Source of the DNA: Methanocalculus sp.
Lineage (GTDB): Archaea > Halobacteriota > Methanomicrobia > Methanomicrobiales > Methanocorpusculaceae
DNA length: 9,090 bases
Assembly: GCF_029762515.1 (NCBI RefSeq)
Contig: NZ_JARVGN010000042.1
Coordinates: forward strand, 1-9,090
Reading direction: 5' to 3'
A program made the position numbers and the translations under genes. How positions within the stretch are numbered: the stretch's first letter is position 1; each line of letters opens with the position of its first letter. Of this stretch, positions 1-5,804 are shown in pieces. The notes under the pieces were generated by a model that did not search any database, was not told the DNA's origin, and worked only from the letters and a program-made list of their open reading frames with translations.

Positions 1-951
1 CCGGTTCAGGCAGCAGTGGCAAAAGCCGTTGCAGACTGCCTCGAAGAGGGGCTCTTCAATGGCATCAATATCGATGACATCGTCATCATTGCCAGTGTCT
101 ATCTCGCACCTGATGCGGAAGACTACAACCGGATCTACCGGTACAACTACGGGGCCATGAAACTCTCACTCTCACGGGCATTCGAATCCTTCCCTGACGA
201 GAAGACGATCCTCCACGAGAAGGATCGTGCAGCACACGGCGTCATGGGCTTCAAGGTCCAGCGGCTCTGGAACCCCCCATACCTCCAGGTTGCCATGGAT
301 CTCGTCGACATGAAGCAGGTCGAGCGTGTCTTAACAGAACTCCCGCAGAACGACCACCTCATCATCGAGGCAGGCACCCCGCTGATCAAGCAGTTCGGCC
401 TCTCCGTCATCGGCGAAATCAGGAAGATGAGGCCAAACGCCTTCATCATCGCGGACTTAAAGACCCTCGACACCGGCAACCTCGAGACCCGGATGTGCGC
501 AAATGCATCTGCTGATGCAGTCGTCATCTCCGGCCTTGCCCCGATCTCGACCATCGAGAAGGCAGTCCTCGAAGCACGGAAGACCGGCATCTATGCAGTC
601 GTCGATATGCTGAATGTCGAATCTCCGTTAAACCTTGTAAAGGCGCTTGCCAAGATCAATGCACTCCCGCATGTCGTTGAGATGCACCGTGCAATCGATG
701 CAGAAGGAAGCGACTATGCCTGGGGCGACATCCCCGCCATCAAGAAGGCAGCAGGCGGAAAGATCCTTGTGGCAACCGCAGGCGGCATCCGGGTGAATGT
801 GGCAAAGAAGGCACTCACATCCGGAGCGGACATCCTCGTCGTCGGCCGTGCCATCACCGCAAGCAAGAATATCCAGCATGCGGCAGAAGAGTTCCTCGAA
901 GAGATTAATTCAGAAGAGATCGACCAGTTCCGTATCATGACGGACTTCTAA
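1..951 (+). CDS. fae-hps: Bifunctional formaldehyde-activating enzyme / 3-hexulose-6-phosphate synthase (Fae-HPS), 5'-truncated
   Basis: The reading frame is open from base 1 (316 codons visible) and stops with TAA, so the gene starts outside the window; the GTG at 16 is an internal Val. Window codons 1 to about 60 match the end of the Fae domain (PVQAAVAKAVADCLEEG, then IYRYNYGAMKLSLSRAF). A linker to about codon 90 leads into a complete HPS TIM-barrel domain: ADLKTLD with the catalytic Asp (codons 151-157), EMHRAID (227-233), TAGGI phosphate-binding loop (259-263) and VGRAIT (281-286). In archaea the fusion condenses formaldehyde with tetrahydromethanopterin (Fae) and interconverts formaldehyde plus ribulose 5-phosphate with hexulose 6-phosphate (HPS), mainly to make pentose phosphates. 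It is a cytoplasmic enzyme. Nothing about the visible part suggests damage. Only the upstream boundary and promoter are unknown. Confidence 0.95.
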   Translation, partial: PVQAAVAKAVADCLEEGLFNGINIDDIVIIASVYLAPDAEDYNRIYRYNYGAMKLSLSRAFESFPDEKTILHEKDRAAHGVMGFKVQRLWNPPYLQVAMDLVDMKQVERVLTELPQNDHLIIEAGTPLIKQFGLSVIGEIRKMRPNAFIIADLKTLDTGNLETRMCANASADAVVISGLAPISTIEKAVLEARKTGIYAVVDMLNVESPLNLVKALAKINALPHVVEMHRAIDAEGSDYAWGDIPAIKKAAGGKILVATAGGIRVNVAKKALTSGADILVVGRAITASKNIQHAAEEFLEEINSEEIDQFRIMTDF

Positions 952-952
952 A

Positions 953-988
953 TCTCTTTTTTTCCATTTCCCAAAATATCCTTTTTTT
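953..988 (+). terminator. Tandem T-run terminator after fae-hps
   Basis: Two runs of seven T (957-963 and 982-988) follow the stop codon of the Fae-HPS gene by 5 and 30 bases. Archaeal RNA polymerase terminates at such T-rich stretches without needing a hairpin. No strong stem precedes them. Confidence 0.6.
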
Positions 989-998
989 CAAGAATTAG

Positions 999-1016
999 CG
1001 CCTTAAACGTGAGGCG
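999..1016. repeat. Short inverted repeat in the convergent intergenic gap
   Basis: CGCCT (999-1003) and AGGCG (1012-1016) pair with an 8-base loop, extendable by one G-T pair. It lies between the convergent fae-hps and FKBP genes, in a 145-base gap (952-1096) that otherwise holds only T runs and A-rich sequence. It may be a weak terminator hairpin, or chance. Confidence 0.3.
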
Positions 1017-1046
1017 TAAAGAGGTTTGGATAATAACAAATGAGTG

Positions 1047-1053
1047 AAAAAAA
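1047..1053 (-). terminator. T7 terminator after FKBP gene
   Basis: On the minus strand a run of seven T lies about 44 bases past the FKBP stop codon, inside an AT-rich stretch. This is the usual form of an intrinsic archaeal terminator. Confidence 0.5.
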
Positions 1054-1096
1054 TAGCAGGAAATATATTCCCTAAAAATGAGGATAGCTCCTCACT

Positions 1097-1528
1097 TCAC
1101 TCTTTAATCTCAACGAGCGTTATTTCAAAGACGAGCGTCTTTCCGGCGAGGGGGTGGTTTGCATCAAGCATCACCGCATCATCGGTGATCTCGGTAATCT
1201 CCACCTCGATGATCTGGTCTTCGCCGACCTGCACCTGGAAACGGTCTCCGACACCCGGAGTGATATCCGGCGGGAACTGGTCCTTTGGCACCGGGAAGAC
1301 CATCTCTTCATTCCGCTCGCCATAGGCCTCTGCTGCGGGGATCTCAATCCGCCGGGACTCGCCGGCAACCATTCCCAGAACACCCTGGTCAAAGCCGGGG
1401 ATTACCTGTCCTGCGCCAACTTCAAACTCCAGCGGTTCACGTTCAAGTGACGAGTCAAAGACCGCGCCATCTTCGAGCGTGCCGGTGTAGTGGACTGAAA
1501 CTACGTCACCAATTGCTGCTGCTGTCAT
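1097..1528 (-). CDS. FKBP-type peptidyl-prolyl cis-trans isomerase, SlyD-like
   Basis: This 143-residue protein has the full layout of a short archaeal FKBP with an insert-in-flap domain. The first FKBP part is at residues 7-75 (VSVHYTGTLEDGAVFDSS, then QVIPGFDQGVLGMVAGE and AYGERNEE). The chaperone flap covers about 76-122 (FPVPKDQFPPDITPG). The barrel closes with LDANHPLAGKTLVFEITLVEI (121-141), close to the SlyD signature. It catalyses prolyl isomerisation and acts as a folding helper in the cytosol; no signal peptide is present. SlyD's His-rich metal-binding tail is absent, as in other archaeal forms. The ATG at 1528 is the only start near the family's usual N-terminus. It has no Shine-Dalgarno sequence, but a TATA box sits about 27 bases upstream, which suggests a leaderless mRNA. 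The gene is single, divergent from the creatininase-family gene. Confidence 0.95.
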   Translation of the reverse strand: MTAAAIGDVVSVHYTGTLEDGAVFDSSLEREPLEFEVGAGQVIPGFDQGVLGMVAGESRRIEIPAAEAYGERNEEMVFPVPKDQFPPDITPGVGDRFQVQVGEDQIIEVEITEITDDAVMLDANHPLAGKTLVFEITLVEIKE

Positions 1529-1550
1529 ACCTGAAGGCGTAAGGGTTGAG

Positions 1551-1559
1551 GATATAAGT
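1551..1559 (-). promoter_or_regulatory. TATA box of the FKBP gene
   Basis: The minus strand reads ACTTATATC here. Its centre is about 27 bases before the ATG at 1528, so transcription should begin at or next to the start codon. Confidence 0.6.
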
Positions 1560-1596
1560 AAGAATCGGTTTTTCTACCCAGACCACGGAAGAGAGA

Positions 1597-1606
1597 ATAC
1601 ATATTA
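1597..1606 (+). promoter_or_regulatory. TATA box of the creatininase-family gene
   Basis: ATACATATTA is centred about 26 bases before the ATG at 1628. No Shine-Dalgarno motif lies between them, so this mRNA is also probably leaderless. Confidence 0.5.
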
Positions 1607-1627
1607 CATAACTGCAATTCTCTCAGT

Positions 1628-2386
1628 ATGGAGAAGAACCCCCTGCTGGTGCAGCATACAACCGCCCATGACTACCGGGAGAAACCCTTCGACCTTGCAA
1701 TACTCCCGCTCGGATCCCTCGAAAGCCACGGCGGCCATCTCCCCTTCGCAACCGACGCCTACACTGCCGCCATCCTGGCAGAAGAAGTAGCAAAGCAGAT
1801 ACCGGGGACCGCCGTCCTCCCGGTTGTCCCCTACGGCGTATCAGAACACTACCGCGACTTCCCCTTCACCGTCTCGCTCAGGTTCGGGACAGAGATAGCA
1901 ATCATAGAGGATATCCTTGAATCCCTCCACAGGGAAGGAATCAGGCACGTCTTCATCCTAAACGGCCATGACGGCAACATCGCACCGATCGAGATCGCAT
2001 CGAGAAAGGTGAAAGTCGCCCACCCGGAGATGAAGATCGCCTCGCTCGGTGCATGGTGGGAATCGATCGCCCCCCTCCTCCCCGAAGGATTCTTCGAAGT
2101 CTGGGGGGGGCTTGGGCATGGAGGCGAAGGAGAAACATCCATCAGCCTCGCCCTCTTCGAAGAGCTCTGCCAGATGGAGCATGCAGCAGGACGGGTGCCG
2201 GATCTCCCGGAGTTTGGCGAGATCAAATGGCTCTTTTCGGAGATAACCGATTGCGGCGCAACCGGCGACCCGACAAAAGGAAGCAGGGAAAAGGGACTTG
2301 TTATGAAGAAGGCGCTTGTTGACGCGATCGTCCAGATGCTGAAAGAACTCAATGCAACAGGCTGGAACTACGGATACAAACCCTGA
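1628..2386 (+). CDS. Creatininase-family amidohydrolase, possibly the ArfB-type formamide hydrolase of riboflavin/F420 synthesis
   Basis: The 252-residue protein carries the metal-binding signature of the creatininase family. LPLGSLESHGGHLPFATD (27-43) supplies ligands E32, H34 and D43. LNGHDGN (111-117) supplies H114. GHGGEGETS (163-171) supplies acidic residues near E167. Length and motif order fit the family. In methanogens one member, ArfB, removes the formyl group from the first GTP-derived pyrimidine intermediate on the way to riboflavin and coenzyme F420. That is the likeliest role here, but the family also includes creatinine hydrolases and mycofactocin MftE-like proteins, and substrate cannot be read from motifs. 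No flavin gene is next to it. Start: ATG with a TATA box about 26 bases upstream and no ribosome binding site. It ends 2 bases before the stop of the convergent minus-strand gene. A run of eight G (2103-2110) lies inside it. Confidence 0.85.
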   Translation: MEKNPLLVQHTTAHDYREKPFDLAILPLGSLESHGGHLPFATDAYTAAILAEEVAKQIPGTAVLPVVPYGVSEHYRDFPFTVSLRFGTEIAIIEDILESLHREGIRHVFILNGHDGNIAPIEIASRKVKVAHPEMKIASLGAWWESIAPLLPEGFFEVWGGLGHGGEGETSISLALFEELCQMEHAAGRVPDLPEFGEIKWLFSEITDCGATGDPTKGSREKGLVMKKALVDAIVQMLKELNATGWNYGYKP

Positions 2387-2388
2387 GA

Positions 2389-3492
2389 TCAGATCGGGAT
2401 CCTGGGGTTCAGGAGCACCTCATCCCCGCACCCGTGGAGTGAAACGGCAGCCAGCGCACCGATCACACCGCGGCCGCCGGCGATCCTGATCCCCGATGCC
2501 TCTGCAAGTGACTTCGCCTCGTCAATATCAATACGATCAGATCTCGCTTTTGCCCCATAGGCAAGGAGCCCCTCAGGGCGGGAGAGGCCGACCTTCACCG
2601 CAATTCCCCAGTGCGGGGATGAAGACTCTCCAGCAATAAAGGAGGTTGCCTGATCGATAATCCCCGGAATCTGGTGCTCTTCTGCTGCAAACTCGATCAG
2701 GCTGCATGAGTTGCCTGCCGTCTTCTCGGCAATCGCAGGCGAGAGCATCGCAACATGATGGGCAATCATCATCACGCCGTCCATCCTGCCGATATGCTGG
2801 AGAAGGGCATAGGCGAGGGCAAATGTCGCACCGCTCCCTTCCGAATCGGTATCATCGATCCCAATCGCAACCAGCCGGAGCGCCTTTGTATAGACATCCC
2901 CCTCGACGATATTGCCATTCCGACGGGTATGCACCGCCAGCACACCACGCGCACGTGACATCATCTCGGTCAGGGAGTATGAAGGGCCGCCAAACGACCG
3001 GATCGTCTGGATGATCTGATCCCCTTCCTTCCGGATCGCAACAACACTGACAGCCGGGAGGGGGGAGAGGCCGACATCCGCAGAAGCATCCCCAAAACGG
3101 CCCCGTTCACGGAGGAGAGTACCATCCCTCCGGACAGAGGAGAGGGCGCCGCCTGCACGCCCATGATGGTGGCGGCAGAAGGCGGCGCAGCCAGAACTCA
3201 TACACTCATGGTAGATCTCAACAAGATCCTCATCACAGGTTGTAAAGATCCGTTTGCAGAGTGTCCGGGGAAGAGCGGTCCGGGCAATATAGCGTGCAGG
3301 CTCCCTTCCCCTTCCCGGAGCATCGAGGAGAATACATTCTTCCGAAACAAGACGGTTCGTCCAGTCCTGTGCGGTCGTCCTCGGGATACCGATCCGGCGG
3401 GCGATCTCTGCCACAGTAAAAGAGCCTTCATCCAGCGTAATACGACGCATCAGGGAGAGGATTTTATTCCTCTTCTCAAGCACCCCGGTCAT
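2389..3492 (-). CDS. HTH domain plus GIDDTDS domain protein (methanogenesis marker 11 / TiaS-like), function unknown
   Basis: With the ATG at 3492 the product has 367 residues. Residues 10-55 form a winged helix-turn-helix (ILSLMRRITLDEGSFTVAEI, then RIGIPRTTAQDWTNRLV). A Cys/His cluster follows: C86, H95, C97, C102, C106, H108-H110. The C-terminal half begins with AIGIDDTDSEGSGATFALA (209-227), the nucleotide-binding signature shared by TiaS and methanogenesis marker protein 11. It ends with GGRGVIGALAAVSLHG (339-354). The zinc ribbon and OB regions of TiaS are absent, so marker-11-like is the better description, recalled from family knowledge and not aligned. The chosen start overlaps the end of hom by 17 bases and has AGG 7 bases upstream (CAGGGATGCATATG); an in-frame ATG at 3498 is possible, and the one at 3564 would overlap hom by 89 bases. 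Coupling to hom suggests it might regulate or modify that branch, which is inference. Confidence 0.75.
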   Translation of the reverse strand: MTGVLEKRNKILSLMRRITLDEGSFTVAEIARRIGIPRTTAQDWTNRLVSEECILLDAPGRGREPARYIARTALPRTLCKRIFTTCDEDLVEIYHECMSSGCAAFCRHHHGRAGGALSSVRRDGTLLRERGRFGDASADVGLSPLPAVSVVAIRKEGDQIIQTIRSFGGPSYSLTEMMSRARGVLAVHTRRNGNIVEGDVYTKALRLVAIGIDDTDSEGSGATFALAYALLQHIGRMDGVMMIAHHVAMLSPAIAEKTAGNSCSLIEFAAEEHQIPGIIDQATSFIAGESSSPHWGIAVKVGLSRPEGLLAYGAKARSDRIDIDEAKSLAEASGIRIAGGRGVIGALAAVSLHGCGDEVLLNPRIPI

Positions 3493-4456
3493 ATGCATCC
3501 CTGATGAAGTTGAGATCGGAGAGTATCGCACTGGCGGTCGGATAGGGGCCGGCACCTTTTCCAATGAAGGTCACCGGTCCCGCCAGATCGCAGCAGACTG
3601 AGATCGCATTCAGCGTCCCGTCCACAACAAGCGGGTGGTCAAGCGAGATGACACGGGGTGAGACCCGGACCTGGTTCTTCCCGGGCAGGATCTCGCCAAT
3701 AAGCCGGATCGTCGCGCCTTCTGCCTCGGCAAGGCTGAGCGCTTCGGGCGTGATCGAGTCGATCCCGGTGATCGCAACATCAGATAACCTGATATCCATC
3801 CCAAGAAGCGTATTTGCCAGGATCACCAGCTTGATGGCAGCATCGATCCCCTTCACATCATAGGTCGGATCCGCCTCGGCATACCCGAGATCACGGGCCT
3901 CCTGAAGCGCCTGCGGATAGGTGAGCCCCTCGTCCCGCATCCGGGTGAGGATATAGTTGCAGGTCCCGTTCAGGATGCCGTGGAGCGAACTGATCGTATT
4001 GCCGGCAAGCCCCTGCCTGAGCCCGGAGACGATCGGCACCGCTCCTGCAACGGTCGCCTCGTACCCAAGCTTCACCCCTTTCTGGTCAGCAAGCGCTTTG
4101 AGCTCATGGTAGGCACAGGCGATCGGTCCCTTATTCGAGGTGACGACATGTTTTCCCATGGCAAGGGCTGATCTGATCGTTGAGAGGGCAGGCTCCCCGG
4201 TATCTGCGTTCGTGGGCGAGACCTCGACAAGGATATCAAATGCGCCTGAAGAGAGGATAGCAGCACTCCCAATCCCTGTATCCCCGCAGAGCCCTGTTTC
4301 CTCCTTCCGGGCAAGAATATCCGGGATATTAAGGCCGTCTGCATCAATGGCGGCAGAGCGGGAATCTGCAACAGCGGTGATGGTAAAGCCCGTATCAGCA
4401 AGCGCCCGTGCAAGCCCCTGCCCGACCACCCCGAACCCGATGATCGCGACCTTCAT
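3476..4456 (-). CDS. hom: Homoserine dehydrogenase, short form without ACT domain
   Basis: The enzyme reduces aspartate semialdehyde to homoserine with NAD(P)H, the branch point to threonine and methionine. The 326-residue protein starts with a Rossmann fold, GFGVVGQG (7-14). It has SNKGP (107-111), GTCNYILTRM (164-173) and GYAEADPTYDVKGIDAAIK (191-209), which holds the family's catalytic Asp/Lys pair (D205, K209). It ends near residue 326, so it lacks the C-terminal ACT regulatory domain found in many bacterial enzymes of about 430 residues. An ACT protein is encoded just upstream instead. The ATG at 4456 overlaps the ACT stop codon as ATGA, with a strong ribosome binding site, GGAGGGTG, 4 bases before it. 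Translation is therefore probably coupled to the ACT gene. The end overlaps the start of the HTH gene. Confidence 0.95.
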   Translation of the reverse strand: MKVAIIGFGVVGQGLARALADTGFTITAVADSRSAAIDADGLNIPDILARKEETGLCGDTGIGSAAILSSGAFDILVEVSPTNADTGEPALSTIRSALAMGKHVVTSNKGPIACAYHELKALADQKGVKLGYEATVAGAVPIVSGLRQGLAGNTISSLHGILNGTCNYILTRMRDEGLTYPQALQEARDLGYAEADPTYDVKGIDAAIKLVILANTLLGMDIRLSDVAITGIDSITPEALSLAEAEGATIRLIGEILPGKNQVRVSPRVISLDHPLVVDGTLNAISVCCDLAGPVTFIGKGAGPYPTASAILSDLNFIRDAYDRGA

Positions 4457-4956
4457 TCGACACCCTCCAGCGGTTCGAGGATGAGAATATCCTTCTGTGC
4501 TGCAACCTCGCGGAGGATCCGAACAGCATGAAGCATATCTTCGGGAGAGACCGCACGGAGCGTAATCTTGGCAGTCGACGGCTCGTCGATTGCGGGCATC
4601 ACCATATGCAGCTCCGAGACCTCTGCAAACCCTGTCTGATCGATACGGTCAACGGTATCGGTGAGATCGGTATGCATCAGGTGTCCGATCATAATCAGCG
4701 ACTGTTTCTGGAGGAGCCGCTGCTTGCCGATCCTGACGACCCCGCACCCCCGTTCACGGAGGGCTTCGATCAGGGCATCAAGCTTCTTTTCAGCGAGTTC
4801 AAGGACGATATCCACCGTCAGGGTGTTCTCGGCAGTCGTCTGGTCGCGCTGGTGGATGATCGTTATGATATTCCCACCGATATCCGAGATCGGTTTCAAT
4901 GCTCCAAGCAGCTGGCCCGGAGTATCCTTCAACTCAAGCTTCATCGAGATCTGCAA
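4453..4956 (-). CDS. ACT-domain protein, likely regulatory partner of homoserine dehydrogenase
   Basis: The product has 167 residues if translation begins at the TTG at 4956 (MQISMKLELKDTPGQLL...). Residues 3-75 form an ACT domain: a beta strand, the KDTPGQL turn, then a helix and IGGNIITIIHQRD. Residues 85-160 look like a second, more divergent ACT-like repeat (LIMIGHLMHTDLTDTVDRID, then AKITLRAVSPEDMLHAVRIL). ACT domains bind amino acids, so the protein may sense threonine or methionine for the adjacent, ACT-less Hom. Three starts are possible: GTG 4968, TTG 4956 and ATG 4944. TTG is preferred because AAGGTGG lies 8 bases before it. The GTG lies inside that AAGGTGG motif, and the ATG is about 20 bases from it. 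It overlaps hom by 4 bases. It is the first gene of a three-gene unit. Confidence 0.88.
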   Translation of the reverse strand: MQISMKLELKDTPGQLLGALKPISDIGGNIITIIHQRDQTTAENTLTVDIVLELAEKKLDALIEALRERGCGVVRIGKQRLLQKQSLIMIGHLMHTDLTDTVDRIDQTGFAEVSELHMVMPAIDEPSTAKITLRAVSPEDMLHAVRILREVAAQKDILILEPLEGVE

Positions 4957-4964
4957 CGCCCATT

Positions 4965-4971
4965 CCACCTT
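4965..4971 (-). promoter_or_regulatory. Ribosome binding site deciding the ACT gene start
   Basis: The minus strand reads AAGGTGG, complementary to the archaeal 16S rRNA tail. It stands 8 bases before the TTG at 4956, and not at a usable distance from the in-frame ATG at 4944. A weak TATA-like CTTATCA (about 4996-5002, minus strand) upstream would place the transcript start near 4974. Confidence 0.5.
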
Positions 4972-5017
4972 ATAGTTGTACTAGTCGTCTGCTGGTGATA
5001 AGAAGGATTCGGAGATC

Positions 5018-5022
5018 AAAAA
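5018..5022 (-). terminator. Weak T-run after DUF169 gene
   Basis: Directly after the TAA of the DUF169 gene the minus strand reads CCCCCTTTTTGATC. Five T are a weak terminator at best, so read-through into the ACT-hom unit is possible. Confidence 0.3.
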
Positions 5023-5027
5023 GGGGG

Positions 5028-5741
5028 TTATTTCTTTGAGCCTGGTGCGCCGACGACGATCGGGATCGAATCCGCAATCTCCGCAAGCAGCTCACCGGGA
5101 AGGCCCATCACCATCTCGCCATCGGCAATGCCCGAGAACTTCCGTGACCCGTCACAGCCTAGCGAGATATTCGGCTTTCCGCTCATATAGACCGTGGCAG
5201 TCGCATCAGAACAGACTGACTGGATCCCTGACATCTCCGAATAGATCCGACCGCCCATCCGGTACAGGATGCCCTGTGCCAGCTTCAGCATCGAACGCGG
5301 CTCGGCAATGATCAGCACCACATGCGGCGAGAAGGTGGCTGATTCAAGAGGCGCATAGAGGGTGGCATAGGTATCCCCGGATGGCAGGTGGGGAACATTC
5401 TGAATTGTCCGGCGGCAGGCTGCCCAGCTCTCGTACTTGCCGAGGGCAAAATAGAACTCCCCGGATTTGAGGGACGGGGTGAGTTCCCGGAGGCCGAGCG
5501 CCCAGGCGCCTCCCATGCAGTTATGCTTCTCGGCAGTTGCATAGAAACTCTTCCCCTCATTCCGGGCAAGCGAGACCATCTGGCAGTGCCTCATCTGCCC
5601 GGTTGCCTCTTCCATCCCCTCAGGTATCTGCTTCTCTGATCCTGCCAGCTTGATGGCAACAGGAGAGCCTTTCAGGCCGAGTTGTTCTTTCAGCAGTTTT
5701 GATATCGCAGCATAATCCAAATCGGTTCGCATCTCATCCAT
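5028..5741 (-). CDS. DUF169 family protein (COG2043), function unknown
   Basis: The 237-residue protein (ATG at 5741) matches DUF169, a family common in methanogens and anaerobes, known only from sequence as far as I recall. Typical elements are LGLKGSPVAIKL near the N-terminus, then KHNCMGGAWALGL, and LGCDGSRKFSGI towards the end. Five Cys are spread through it (residues 53, 75, 109, 177, 196). C75 and C196 sit in the most family-like motifs, which would suit a cofactor or metal site, but this is inference. There is no signal peptide or membrane segment, so it is probably cytosolic. GTG 5750 and ATG 5732 are alternative starts. ATG 5741 has GGAG 10 bases upstream, while GTG 5750 would fit a leaderless mRNA from the TATA box at 5774-5783. 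It sits between NAD kinase and the ACT gene with gaps of about 60-70 bases, so linkage to either is unproven. Confidence 0.85.
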   Translation of the reverse strand: MDEMRTDLDYAAISKLLKEQLGLKGSPVAIKLAGSEKQIPEGMEEATGQMRHCQMVSLARNEGKSFYATAEKHNCMGGAWALGLRELTPSLKSGEFYFALGKYESWAACRRTIQNVPHLPSGDTYATLYAPLESATFSPHVVLIIAEPRSMLKLAQGILYRMGGRIYSEMSGIQSVCSDATATVYMSGKPNISLGCDGSRKFSGIADGEMVMGLPGELLAEIADSIPIVVGAPGSKK

Positions 5742-5773
5742 ATCGTTCACACTCCATTATTCTCTACAAGACC

Positions 5774-5783
5774 CTATTTATCC
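5774..5783 (-). promoter_or_regulatory. Probable TATA box of DUF169 gene
   Basis: The minus strand reads GGATAAATAG in the gap after the NAD kinase stop. A start about 25 bases on, near 5752, gives a leader of about 10 bases to ATG 5741, or almost none to GTG 5750. Confidence 0.4.
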
Positions 5784-5804
5784 ATCAAACGATAAACCTG
5801 ATGA

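Noticed and set aside
1044..1325. Small plus-strand frame starting in the gap after fae-hps
   Set aside because: Most of it is antisense to the FKBP gene, the product is low-complexity Ser-rich, and it has no promoter or ribosome binding site.
3493..3564. Longer N-terminus for the HTH protein from 3564
   Set aside because: The extra residues are Pro/Ser-rich, overlap the hom coding end by 89 bases and precede the ATG pair at 3498/3492 that has AGG upstream.
4528..4998. 156-codon plus-strand open frame over the ACT gene
   Set aside because: It is antisense to the ACT-domain gene and resembles no family; its length follows from the GC-rich codon pattern.
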